From: Bacteroidota bacterium | Lineage (GTDB): Bacteria; Bacteroidota; Bacteroidia; Bacteroidales; Tannerellaceae | Assembly: GCA_023429375.1 (NCBI GenBank) | Contig: JAEYVY010000004.1 | Span: 1-40,724, forward strand | Direction: 5' to 3' | DNA length: 40,724 bases | In this document: positions 24,940-32,718 of the stretch, one piece after another | Layout of the letters: the number at the start of each line of letters is the position of its first letter | Position numbering within the stretch: position 1 is the first letter of the stretch | The notes under the pieces: generated by a model | The model's input: the letters and a program-made list of their open reading frames with translations, nothing else | Database searches by the model: none | Told to the model about the DNA's origin: nothing | Position numbers and translations under genes: made by a program

Positions 24940-25667
24940 AGCTGACATGTGCTATAATAGATGATGAGCCTTTGGCCGTAAGTCTTTTGGAAAGTTACGT
25001 GCTGAAGACTCCTTTTCTTGAACTCATGGGCACTTTCAATAGTGCATTGGATGCCATCTCAACATTTTCCAATCAGCCGGTTGATGTGTTATATTTGGAC
25101 ATTCAGATGCCCGAGCTAAACGGTATCGAATTTTCACGGATACTAAAGAAAGATACGCGTATTATTTTTACAACGGCCTTTTCAGCATATGCATTGGACA
25201 GCTACAAAGTAAATGCGTTGGATTATTTGCTCAAGCCTATCAGCTATGCTGATTTCCTGAAATCGGCAAACAAAGCTCTTCAATGGTATGAGTTGATTCG
25301 TAAACCTACTGCAGCTTCCGATTTTGCAAGCGCAGAAGCAAACAGCATTTTTGTGAAAACGGAATACAAATTGGTCAGAATCGAATTGTCAAGCATATTA
25401 TACATTGAGGGATTGAAGGATTATGTAAAGATTTATATCGAAAATGAACCTCATCCCCTCCTCTCTCTTACCAGCTTAAAATCAATGGAGGAAATGCTTC
25501 CGGAAAACCGTTTCATACGAGTTCATCGTTCGTTTATCGTTCAACCACAGAAAATAAAAATTATTGAACGCAATCGAATTGTATTCGGAAAAACCTATAT
25601 TCCGATATCGGACAGTTACAAGCAAACTTTTATGGATTTCCTTTCCAAGCACTCCATTTTCTTGTAA
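24936..25667 (+). CDS. LytTR-family response regulator
   Basis: A 243-residue regulator. The receiver domain (1-120) has the acidic pair in IIDDEP, phosphoacceptor Asp55 in LYLDIQMPE, and the conserved Lys in NALDYLLKPI. The LytTR DNA-binding domain (about 135-240) has SIFVKTEYKLVRIELSSILYIEGLKDYVKIY and FIRVHRSFIVQPQKI. The start codon overlaps the kinase stop (ATGA), so the two are made together. Target is probably the efflux operon upstream. Confidence 0.94.
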   Translation: MKLTCAIIDDEPLAVSLLESYVLKTPFLELMGTFNSALDAISTFSNQPVDVLYLDIQMPELNGIEFSRILKKDTRIIFTTAFSAYALDSYKVNALDYLLKPISYADFLKSANKALQWYELIRKPTAASDFASAEANSIFVKTEYKLVRIELSSILYIEGLKDYVKIYIENEPHPLLSLTSLKSMEEMLPENRFIRVHRSFIVQPQKIKIIERNRIVFGKTYIPISDSYKQTFMDFLSKHSIFL

Positions 25668-25706
25668 ATACGGCTAACAGCCTACTGATTATCTTTTCAT
25701 ATTTAT

Positions 25707-25714
25707 TACATTTG
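25707..25714 (+). promoter_or_regulatory. -7 box before the LolD-like gene
   Basis: TACATTTG matches TAnnTTTG, 28 bp before the ATG at 25743. Confidence 0.5.
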
Positions 25715-25742
25715 CATCAAGTCAGTCACAAAAGCATTGAAA

Positions 25743-26402
25743 ATGGAGATGATAAGAACAGAAGGGATTACGAAGAGTTTTGGATCCCTGCAAGTATTAA
25801 AGGGAATTGACCTCAGCATCAATCAAGGAGAAATAGTCGCTATTGTTGGGCCCAGTGGCGCAGGTAAAACGACCCTTCTTCAGATCATCGGTACATTGGA
25901 CAAGCAGGATAGTGGTCGCCTACTGATCAACGGAGCTGAAACTGCCCGACTCGGAGAGAAAGATCTTTCGGCATTCAGAAACAAGAATATTGGTTTCGTC
26001 TTCCAGTTTCATCAACTATTGCCCGAATTCACCGCACTTGAAAATGTCATGATTCCGGCTCTTATCGCAAAAGAAAAGGCTTATATAGCTGAAAAGAAGG
26101 CAAAAGACATCCTCGATTTCTTAAAACTGACTGACCGTATGTCGCATAAACCGGCTGAATTATCGGGAGGAGAAAAACAGCGTGTTGCCGTTGCCCGGGC
26201 TTTGATAAATAATCCGGCCGTTATTCTGGCTGACGAACCATCCGGAAGCCTGGATACCAAAAACAAAACTGAATTGCATGCTTTGTTCTTCGACCTAAGA
26301 AATCAAATGAACCAAACGTTTGTTATCGTCACACATGACGAACAACTAGCGGCAGATACAGACCGTGTTATCCACATGAAAGACGGGATTATTTCAAAAT
26401 AA
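25743..26402 (+). CDS. lolD: LolD-like ABC transporter ATP-binding protein
   Basis: A 219-residue ATPase of the LolD/MacB/FtsE class: Walker A GPSGAGKTT, Q-loop FVFQFHQLLPEFTALENVMIPALI (the LolD-like wording), signature LSGGEKQRVAVARAL, Walker B VILADEPSGSLD, and an H-loop in FVIVTHDEQLA. LolD powers release of lipoproteins from the inner membrane to LolA. No LolC/E permease is adjacent, so the assignment rests on sequence alone. ATG 25743 is chosen; an upstream TTG two codons earlier is unlikely. Confidence 0.8.
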   Translation: MEMIRTEGITKSFGSLQVLKGIDLSINQGEIVAIVGPSGAGKTTLLQIIGTLDKQDSGRLLINGAETARLGEKDLSAFRNKNIGFVFQFHQLLPEFTALENVMIPALIAKEKAYIAEKKAKDILDFLKLTDRMSHKPAELSGGEKQRVAVARALINNPAVILADEPSGSLDTKNKTELHALFFDLRNQMNQTFVIVTHDEQLAADTDRVIHMKDGIISK

Positions 26403-26414
26403 TGATTTTGCACG

Positions 26415-27785
26415 ATGACTAATACAGTAAGAGCCACATTCGGAAATAAATTCGGCGTGTTAATGGCCACTCTTGGTACGGCCGTAGGGTTAGGTAATAT
26501 TTGGCGGTTTCCTTATATGTGCGGTGCGCATGGAGGAGCCGCCTTTGTCTTAGTTTTTGTACTTTGCTTGCTATTTCTTGGTTTGCCCGTAATGATCACC
26601 GAATTTTTTATCGGTCGCCATTCGCAACGTAATGTAACGGGAGCATTCGAAGTTCTTGCACCGGGTACACACTGGAATCTCATCGGCTATAACGGAGTCC
26701 TCACTTCGTTTCTGATACTTGGCTTTTATACAGTGGTTTCGGGATGGACATTGGAATATATGTCCCAATCCATATTCTATTCGTTTGAAGGTAAAACTAC
26801 AGCCGATTTCACTGCCGAATTTGAGTCATTTGCTTCAGGTGTATTCTCTCCCATTTTTTGGACATTTATGGTTGTTCTGATTACACAAGTTGTGATTATT
26901 TCTGGTGTGCAGAAAGGAATTGAAAGATCTGCAAAAATACTTATGCCCTTTCTCTTTCTATTCATGTTGTTGTTGTCTATACGATCTATCACTTTACCAA
27001 ACGCAATGGAAGGTCTCAGCTATTTGTTTCAACCCGATTTCAGCAAGATAGATTCGGCTGCTGTCCTTAGTGCGATGGGGCAAGCTTTCTTTTCACTGAG
27101 TATTGGTATGGGCTGTTTGATTACCTATTCTTCCTATTTCGGAAAACAGACAAATATGCTGGAAACAGCCTTTCAGGTTAATATAATCTCCATATTTATC
27201 GCTCTACTGGCCGGAATCATCATTTTCCCTGCTGCCTTCAGTTTTGGCATTCAACCCACAGCAGGTGCCGAATTGGTATTTATCACACTACCCAATGTGT
27301 TTGCCCAATTACCTTGGGGTAATCTTTGGGCCTTATTTTTCTATGCCCTGCTTGCCGTTGCTGCTATAACATCTGTTATCTCACTCCATGAAGTAGTAAC
27401 CGCCTATCTACATGAAGAATTTCATATCAGCCGAAAAAGGGCGGCGTATTATGTCTCCATTGCTGTTATACTTTTATCATCAGCCTGTTCTTTATCGTTG
27501 GGTGTTCTGAAGGAATATACCCTCTTTGGCATGACACTTTTTGATTTTCTTGATTATATCACGGCTAAGATTATGCTTCCGCTTGGCGGAATGCTAATTT
27601 GTATTTTTGTTGGCTTCAGAATTGAAAAGAAGATTTTGAAGGCAGAACTTACAAACGAAGGAACAATCCCCTTTTATTTCTTCAACACCTATGCTTTTTT
27701 TATTAAATTTATAGCACCGGTTGCGATTGGACTAATCTTAGTTTATGAGCTTGGATTGGTCCGGTTGATCAGCGAACTGCTCTAA
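26415..27785 (+). CDS. neurotransmitter:sodium symporter family transporter
   Basis: A 456-residue LeuT-fold transporter of the bacterial NSS/SNF family, which usually imports amino acids with sodium. The first helix carries the unwound substrate and sodium site: LGTAVGLGNIWRFPYMCGAHGG. Further motifs are LPVMITEFFIGR and SLSIGMGCLITYSSYF (sodium site), and about eleven hydrophobic helices are seen. Homologues such as TnaT and MhsT carry aromatic or hydrophobic amino acids; the substrate here is open. It starts 12 bp after the LolD-like gene. Confidence 0.92.
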   Translation: MTNTVRATFGNKFGVLMATLGTAVGLGNIWRFPYMCGAHGGAAFVLVFVLCLLFLGLPVMITEFFIGRHSQRNVTGAFEVLAPGTHWNLIGYNGVLTSFLILGFYTVVSGWTLEYMSQSIFYSFEGKTTADFTAEFESFASGVFSPIFWTFMVVLITQVVIISGVQKGIERSAKILMPFLFLFMLLLSIRSITLPNAMEGLSYLFQPDFSKIDSAAVLSAMGQAFFSLSIGMGCLITYSSYFGKQTNMLETAFQVNIISIFIALLAGIIIFPAAFSFGIQPTAGAELVFITLPNVFAQLPWGNLWALFFYALLAVAAITSVISLHEVVTAYLHEEFHISRKRAAYYVSIAVILLSSACSLSLGVLKEYTLFGMTLFDFLDYITAKIMLPLGGMLICIFVGFRIEKKILKAELTNEGTIPFYFFNTYAFFIKFIAPVAIGLILVYELGLVRLISELL

Positions 27786-27817
27786 AGTTTAATTAAAAAC
27801 CATAAAATCTTAACGTT

Positions 27818-28561
27818 ATGGGATGGAAAGATTTCTTTTATTTCTCCAAGGGAGAGAGGCGCGCCTTAATACTCCTTGTCCTGATTATCTCAACTGCATT
27901 TATTTTACTGCTTGTAAAAGACAATTATATAACGAATAGCCAGAATGCTGAAGTGGTAAAAGTAGATGCCTTAAATAAAGAAATGTCAGCAATAAGGACG
28001 CAGGAACTCCTCATACGTGATTCAATCTCAACCTCACAAACAACCGAAAGCACAAAGCCTTCAGTAGAGAGCAAACCCTCGGTTTCTGCCAGAACAAAAT
28101 TCACAGCGAAACCACGGTTTAGCAAATCTGCCTCTACCTTTTCCCAGAAGTTTCCAAAGGGAACGATTGTAGAACTAAATAGTGCAGATACCACTGTCTT
28201 AAAGAAAGTGCCCGGAATCGGTTCCACCTTTTCAAATCGAATTATCAAATTCCGAGAGCTGTTAGGAGGGTTTCACAACATCTCTCAGCTACGAGAGGTC
28301 TATGGAATTGACGATGACAAATTCAATCAACTGGAAAGCTGGTTTGAGGCAGACTCTTCGCAAATAAGGAAATTGAGGGTTAACGTACTCACATTTGAAA
28401 CTCTTTCCCGACATCCTTATTTAAGCTATAAACAAACAAGGGCTATTATCAGATTACGAGAACGCAAAGGTCAGTTGACAGGTTGGGAGATGCTGGATCT
28501 TCTGGATGAGTTTTCTGCAGAAGACAAACAACGGTTGAAACCCTATATTTCTTTTGATTAA
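27818..28561 (+). CDS. helix-hairpin-helix protein, ComEA-like
   Basis: A 247-residue protein anchored by one N-terminal membrane helix (RRALILLVLIISTAFILLLV), then a Ser/Thr/Lys-rich linker (about residues 50-105) and two HhH modules: VELNSADTTVLKKVPGIGSTFSNRII with GGFHNISQLREVYGI, and FETLSRHPYLSYKQTRAIIRLRERKG. HhH modules bind DNA backbone without sequence specificity. The layout (anchor, linker, HhH) is that of the competence DNA receptor ComEA, although Bacteroidota members have not been proven to take up DNA. The membrane topology should place the HhH modules outside the inner membrane. Confidence 0.82.
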   Translation: MGWKDFFYFSKGERRALILLVLIISTAFILLLVKDNYITNSQNAEVVKVDALNKEMSAIRTQELLIRDSISTSQTTESTKPSVESKPSVSARTKFTAKPRFSKSASTFSQKFPKGTIVELNSADTTVLKKVPGIGSTFSNRIIKFRELLGGFHNISQLREVYGIDDDKFNQLESWFEADSSQIRKLRVNVLTFETLSRHPYLSYKQTRAIIRLRERKGQLTGWEMLDLLDEFSAEDKQRLKPYISFD

Positions 28562-28588
28562 AGGGCAATATACTGAACATTGTTTTGC

Positions 28589-28635
28589 TATCTTTGTTCA
28601 TTATAAAGAAATTTCACTTTCATCGTCTATCTTTG
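28589..28635 (+). promoter_or_regulatory. two tandem -7 boxes before the 145-aa gene
   Basis: TATCTTTG occurs at 28589-28596 and again at 28628-28635, both matching TAnnTTTG. The second is 24 bp before the ATG at 28660. Two start sites are possible. Confidence 0.5.
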
Positions 28636-28659
28636 CGTATACGATTATAAAGCAAGAGT

Positions 28660-29097
28660 ATGGAAACAAAAACAAGCAAATTTAAATCATGGTGGAGGAA
28701 GTTCCGTAACTTCTCTTTGGCAATCATCGCTATAGGATTAGTCCTTTTCGTCGGTATACGCTATTATTATCCATACGGAGAAGGAGTAAAATCCGGCCAA
28801 CTTAATTTCGTTGTATATAAAGGGTTAATCTTCAAAACTTACGAAGGAAAGTTAATTCAATCCGGAATTTGGTCAAATACGCCTGGAGGTATCCAATCTA
28901 ATGAATTTGAATTTTCAATCGAAGATAAGGCTGTTGCAGAAGAGCTGATGCGTGCCGGCGGTAAAACTGTTGAATTGCATTATAAAGAGTTTTTTGCACC
29001 TATCCCTTGGAGAGGATATTCGCGCTATGTAGTTGATAAGATTGTTCGCGTTGAAAACACCACAACAGGAGATATTCCGGGGATGTTATCGGAATAA
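28660..29097 (+). CDS. conserved single-pass membrane protein, function unknown
   Basis: A 145-residue protein: a basic N-terminus (KSKFKSWWRKFR), one membrane helix (about residues 17-35), then a soluble domain with SGQLNFVVYKGLIFKTYEGKLIQ, SNEFEFSIEDKAVAEELM and the ending LHYKEFFAPIPWRGYSRYVVDKIVRV. The pattern recurs in other Bacteroidales as a hypothetical protein; it has no catalytic motif that I recognise. Monocistronic, with its own promoter boxes. Confidence 0.75.
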   Translation: METKTSKFKSWWRKFRNFSLAIIAIGLVLFVGIRYYYPYGEGVKSGQLNFVVYKGLIFKTYEGKLIQSGIWSNTPGGIQSNEFEFSIEDKAVAEELMRAGGKTVELHYKEFFAPIPWRGYSRYVVDKIVRVENTTTGDIPGMLSE

Positions 29098-29475
29098 TTT
29101 TAAAGATCAAACATTTTAAAATTATAGTTTTCACTTGTTTTATGCAATTTGCTGACAATTAGCAAATTTATTTTCATATCTTTGTTTCGGCGCAACAATA
29201 GAGTTTATATTGAATCCTTATTACAATGCTTTGCTCCGCTACTCAAAGCGGATCTTCTCATCGTCAAAATAGACCTCAAAATTGACTTTTTTTGTTTGTA
29301 TAAACGGTTACAGATACATATTAAACTAGGCCGCGTACGACGATTTCATTCACAATACGGAATTTGAGTTTCGCAACTTAGAGAGACAGGGACGAATTGT
29401 CTAGCATATTTTATATGAGTATTAACCTTATTCGAAGCCACATTAACAGCTAAAAACAACGATAAAATAATATTA
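29098..29475 (+). other. 378-bp intergenic region and long leader of the cold-shock gene
   Basis: No convincing gene. It holds an inverted repeat AATTTGCT/AGCAAATT (29146-29153 and 29161-29168), a -7 box TATCTTTG (29177-29184), and then about 285 nt of presumed 5' untranslated RNA. Within it, GCTTTG (29228-29233) can pair with CAAAGC (29244-29249), or alternatively TCCGCT (29235-29240) with AGCGGA (29247-29252); the two hairpins share bases and exclude each other. Long structured leaders are known for E. coli cspA, where they act as a thermosensor; that role here is inference. Confidence 0.6.
29146..29184 (+). promoter_or_regulatory. promoter region of the cold-shock gene with inverted repeat
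   Basis: A perfect 8-bp inverted repeat (AATTTGCT, 7-nt spacer, AGCAAATT) at 29146-29168 is followed by TATCTTTG at 29177-29184. The repeat contains a TTTG but 25 bp from the -7 box, longer than the usual 19-21. The repeat may be an operator, or a terminator for the preceding gene. Confidence 0.5.
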
Positions 29476-29919
29476 ATGGCGAAATCAAATTCATTTAACA
29501 AGAGAGAACTAGAAAAAAAGAAGGAACAGAAGAGAAAAGAGAAGCAACTTCGTAAAGAAGAACGAAAAGCAGCAGGCGTAAGTTCATTTGAAGACATGAT
29601 TGCCTATGTGGATGAGAACGGAGTGATTACAAACACCCCTCCTGATCCGGATCAGAAAAAACAAGAAGTAGAGTTGGAAAATATCCTAATTTCTACACCA
29701 AAGAAAGAAGAAGTGGAAGAAGTTGCCTTACAAGGGCGAGTTGAATTCTTCAATCCTGAGAAAGGTTTTGGTTTTATCAAAAGCCTAGCCGACACAAACA
29801 AGTATTTCTTCCATATCAGTAATGCTCCGGCAGAAATAGCCGAAGGAAATTTAGTTACATATGAATTAGAACGAGGAGATAGAGGCATGAATGCTGTAAA
29901 TATCGTTCTCATTAAATAG
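29476..29919 (+). CDS. cold-shock-domain protein with basic coiled-coil extension
   Basis: A 147-residue RNA-binding protein, about twice the size of E. coli CspA. Residues 1-35 are a highly charged Lys/Glu/Arg helix (KRELEKKKEQKRKEKQLRKE), a linker follows, and residues 85-147 are a cold-shock domain with RNP1 KGFGFI and RNP2 KYFFHIS. This N-terminally extended form is common in Bacteroidota. It probably acts as an RNA chaperone. The RRM gene is 34 bp downstream. Confidence 0.9.
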   Translation: MAKSNSFNKRELEKKKEQKRKEKQLRKEERKAAGVSSFEDMIAYVDENGVITNTPPDPDQKKQEVELENILISTPKKEEVEEVALQGRVEFFNPEKGFGFIKSLADTNKYFFHISNAPAEIAEGNLVTYELERGDRGMNAVNIVLIK

Positions 29920-29953
29920 CACACAATAATTTTATTTTTTAACAACAGAAGTA

Positions 29954-30367
29954 ATGAACATTTATGTTTCACATTTAAGCTATAGCACAGACGCTAACAG
30001 CTTGCAACAACTTTTCGCAGAATACGGAGAAGTAGTATCCGCTAACATTATTACAGACAGAGAAACAGGCCGTTCAAGAGGATTTGGCTTTGTAGAAATG
30101 CCCAATGATGAAGAAGCCCAAAAAGCCATTGAAGAACTAAACGAAGCTACTTTAGATGGAAAGACCATTAGCGTAAGTGTTGCTCGTCCAAGAGAAGAAA
30201 GAAGTGAAAAAGGTGGTGGATTTAACCGTGGCGGCGGTGGCGGATATAACCGTGGCGGCAATAGCGGTGGATTCAATCGTGGTGGCGGTAGCGGCTACAA
30301 TCGCGGTGGTAACGGCGGAGGGTTTAACCGTGGCGGTGGCGATGGATACGGAAGAAACAGATATTAA
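29954..30367 (+). CDS. RNA-recognition-motif protein with Gly/Arg-rich tail
   Basis: A 137-residue protein. Residues 1-79 form an RRM with RNP2 IYVSHL and RNP1 RGFGFVEM. From residue 90 to the end is a low-complexity tail built of a 17-residue unit beginning FNRGGG, present twice in full and once in part, each with GYNRGG. This is the layout of cyanobacterial and Bacteroidota glycine-rich RNA-binding proteins. Such tails can mediate RNA binding and self-association. Probably cotranscribed with the cold-shock gene; a terminator follows the stop. Confidence 0.93.
   Translation: MNIYVSHLSYSTDANSLQQLFAEYGEVVSANIITDRETGRSRGFGFVEMPNDEEAQKAIEELNEATLDGKTISVSVARPREERSEKGGGFNRGGGGGYNRGGNSGGFNRGGGSGYNRGGNGGGFNRGGGDGYGRNRY
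30221..30361 (+). repeat. 51-bp in-frame tandem repeats coding the Gly-rich tail
   Basis: Units begin at 30221, 30272 and 30323, exactly 51 bp (17 codons) apart; the third is incomplete. Each starts TTT/TTC-AA-CGT-GG. In-frame repeats of this size can change copy number by slippage or recombination without loss of frame. Confidence 0.75.
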
Positions 30368-30382
30368 TCATATAGGTTACAG

Positions 30383-30417
30383 AAAAAGGGTAGATGAATG
30401 GTCATCTACCCTTTTTT
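30383..30417. terminator. rho-independent terminator
   Basis: GGGTAGATGA (30388-30397) pairs perfectly with TCATCTACCC (30402-30411) around a 4-nt loop, with an A-run before and TTTTTT after. It lies between the RRM gene and the converging glycosidase gene, so it can serve both strands. Confidence 0.9.
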
Positions 30418-30427
30418 ATTTTTGTCA

Positions 30428-32194
30428 TTAGAAGGAGTTGAGGACCTTCCTTCCTGCTCTCACCATTTCTCCTGCATTTTCCGGGGTAAGGTTTTCGTGG
30501 ACGAACTTAGAAACCACGTTATTGAGCTTCTCCAATTGCTTGGTCTTATTCTTTTGTCCAAATTCTTCACGAAGGATGCGAATCTTTTCTGCATCTTGAA
30601 GACCTTCTATCACACGTTCCCAACGAATACTGCTGCGTGGACCCGGGTAAATCTGGTAACAGTCGCCAGCTGCCCATGTACGGAATCTACTGTCACGCAA
30701 TGGATCAATCGTCCAGCTATTCCATGCCCAACGAAGGTATCCATCATAATTTCCTGCAACAGCATGCCAGAATGTCCAACTTGCTTCTGCTGGTGGAGAG
30801 AATGTAAATATATTAGGTAAAGCTTCTGCACAACAAGTATAAACTGAGCTTATTTTCCCTTGTTTTGCTCTCTCTGCTCTCACTTCAGCAGGGAATTGAA
30901 GTCCGTAAGCTACACAATAATCATATAGGTCTGCTTGAATCTCGTCGTGATACGTTCCTGCTAAAGCAATTTTGAAATCAGGATCTGCTTGTTTTATGAC
31001 TTTAATCGCCTGTTGCATATCTTCCATCTTACGCTCATCCATCGAAATAGTAGTCTTATCAAACCAGCCTTTTAATTTAAGATGGCTTGCGAAATCTTTC
31101 AAGAAGTTACCCCAATAATCAACATATAATGCATCACCTGGTTTAGCTTGAATAAACTGCACACGATTTGTAGCTTGATCGTAATAATCAAAATTTAAAG
31201 CCCAAGGTATCAACGTATAGCAGTTAATCTGATCTTTAATTCCGATTTCATTCATCATAAACTCAACCCATTTATCAAAAACAGTATAGTCGTATGCCCA
31301 TGTACCGTCTGCTTTTTTCATTTTTCCCACCATACTGTCGAAATGATCTTCTGTTTGTCCAGCCCAAGGCTTATGCATAATAGATGTTGTTATTACTGAT
31401 TGTCCAGCATCAGCAAGCATCTTCATGATTGGACGCATCGCATCAAAGTGCTCTTGACTCCATAGCGGTACTTTATAGTAACGGGCAACGGCATAAGGGT
31501 TTTGCCAAAAATCCAAGTGAAATTTCCAATCTTTTGGTTCGGGTAGCGTACGGTTTAACACTTCTACCTCCATCTGCAATTGCATGGGTTTGAAGTTTTC
31601 TCCTGCAATTGTCAATGTTCCTCTGTATGTACCTGGCTTTGTTTCTTGAGGTACCCAGATATTTACCCAAACAGGTTGTGCTGTACAGGGCTTTATATCC
31701 ATTACTTTTATAATATCTAGCATATCAGCTACTAAAGAAGAGTCCCATTCTGCTTTATTTTCCCTGTGTCCACAGCCTGTACTGCGGTCTTTGCTCAATT
31801 CGTCTGTCATAACATAACGAACGAAAGAAATCTTGGCTGTTGAAGCCGGAATAAAAGCAGAGCCGTTCTTCAAATCACTTAACGTAAGCGTAACATCCTT
31901 TAAGTCCGTTTTTGTCCATATCACAGCTTGAGCATTGATACGTTCACCTTTCCAAGATTTTCCTTGCCAACGAGTTGTTTTTGCCAATTTAGGAATTGAC
32001 AACTTTGGATAACGAATATCTGTACTTCCCCAACTTGTTTGCGGAACGGCAGGCATTTTATTCCAAACCTCTTCACTATCATGCGGTTTTGCGTCGGTTA
32101 GCTCTACAAAATCATCCGTTAGATACGACATATTTTGTGCCTTAAAACAGTGGGAAAATCCCAATATAGCGCAAATCAAAAGCATTTTTTTCAT
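30428..32194 (-). CDS. GH123-type glycoside hydrolase (DUF4091), putative beta-N-acetylgalactosaminidase
   Basis: A 588-residue secreted enzyme. A signal peptide (residues 1-19, ending FKAQ) is followed by an N-terminal beta-sandwich (about 25-215) and a TIM barrel with the Asp-Glu pair TTISMDERKM at D386-E387, matching the substrate-assisted catalytic pair known for Bacteroides GH123. Later motifs are FWHAVAGNYDGYLRWAWNSW and GDCYQIYPGP, and the ending is helical (IRWERVIEGLQDAEKIRIL). GH123 enzymes release beta-GalNAc from glycosphingolipids. It stands alone with no SusC/D pair near it. Confidence 0.85.
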   Translation of the reverse strand: MKKMLLICAILGFSHCFKAQNMSYLTDDFVELTDAKPHDSEEVWNKMPAVPQTSWGSTDIRYPKLSIPKLAKTTRWQGKSWKGERINAQAVIWTKTDLKDVTLTLSDLKNGSAFIPASTAKISFVRYVMTDELSKDRSTGCGHRENKAEWDSSLVADMLDIIKVMDIKPCTAQPVWVNIWVPQETKPGTYRGTLTIAGENFKPMQLQMEVEVLNRTLPEPKDWKFHLDFWQNPYAVARYYKVPLWSQEHFDAMRPIMKMLADAGQSVITTSIMHKPWAGQTEDHFDSMVGKMKKADGTWAYDYTVFDKWVEFMMNEIGIKDQINCYTLIPWALNFDYYDQATNRVQFIQAKPGDALYVDYWGNFLKDFASHLKLKGWFDKTTISMDERKMEDMQQAIKVIKQADPDFKIALAGTYHDEIQADLYDYCVAYGLQFPAEVRAERAKQGKISSVYTCCAEALPNIFTFSPPAEASWTFWHAVAGNYDGYLRWAWNSWTIDPLRDSRFRTWAAGDCYQIYPGPRSSIRWERVIEGLQDAEKIRILREEFGQKNKTKQLEKLNNVVSKFVHENLTPENAGEMVRAGRKVLNSF

Positions 32195-32238
32195 GATATT
32201 TTATTTTAGTGCGTTAGTATGGTTTAGTTTCTGTTAGA

Positions 32239-32246
32239 CAAATATA
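32239..32246 (-). promoter_or_regulatory. -7 box of the glycosidase gene
   Basis: TATATTTG reads on the minus strand from 32246 to 32239, 44 bp before the start codon. Confidence 0.5.
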
Positions 32247-32270
32247 ATGGAAATATAAGCAAATACTTCC

Positions 32271-32278
32271 TATCTTTG
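32271..32278 (+). promoter_or_regulatory. -7 box of the Fur/Zur-family gene
   Basis: TATCTTTG on the plus strand ends 8 bp before the ATG at 32287, which implies a nearly leaderless transcript, or use of the in-frame ATG at 32299 with a short leader. Confidence 0.55.
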
Positions 32279-32286
32279 TATTTGTA

Positions 32287-32712
32287 ATGCAATCAGATAT
32301 GGTTAACTCCGAACAGATATTAAAAGCTCATGGACTAAAAAACACGGGATGCAGAAAGCATATCGTGAATGAATTGCTAGAAAAAGGTGTCGCCCTTTCC
32401 GAAAACGAGATTAAGGATGTCCTGCCCGATTTATTCGATCGTGTTACATTCTATCGTTCGCTTAAGACCCTTGAAGAGAAAGGCATCATCCATCGAATCA
32501 TCCTGCATGACACTTCGGTTAAATATGCGTTAAACGATAAGCTTCTCTTACCTCAAGCACATCCTCACTTTCATTGTACAGAATGCAATAATGTGACATG
32601 TCTGGAAACAGACGCCAATGCAAACGCAATACATCTGCCTCCTGGATATAAATTAAAAGAAACTCAAGTGCTTTATGAGGGTGTCTGTCCAAAATGTCAA
32701 AAGAAAAGATAA
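32287..32712 (+). CDS. Fur-family transcriptional regulator, probably Zur
   Basis: A 141-residue metal-dependent repressor. The N-terminal winged helix is visible (EQILKAHGLKNTGCRKHIVNELLEKG, then DRVTFYRSLKTLEEKGIIHRI). The C-terminal metal domain has HPHFHCTECNNVTCLE and CPKCQ, that is two CxxC pairs of the structural zinc site. Fur, Zur and PerR cannot be separated by these motifs alone; Zur is inferred from the neighbouring His-rich transport genes. The start could also be the ATG at 32299 (MVNSEQ). The regulated site is probably the inverted repeat at 35431-35445. Confidence 0.85.
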   Translation: MQSDMVNSEQILKAHGLKNTGCRKHIVNELLEKGVALSENEIKDVLPDLFDRVTFYRSLKTLEEKGIIHRIILHDTSVKYALNDKLLLPQAHPHFHCTECNNVTCLETDANANAIHLPPGYKLKETQVLYEGVCPKCQKKR

Positions 32713-32718
32713 ATTGAG

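Noticed and set aside
29149..29367. 72-codon open frame in the cold-shock leader
   Set aside because: Starts upstream of the -7 box and crosses it; no ribosome site and no recognisable motif. Treated as untranslated leader.
30398..30820. 140-codon open frame on the plus strand
   Set aside because: Antisense to the glycosidase gene and begins inside the terminator; product looks random and Cys/Ser-rich.
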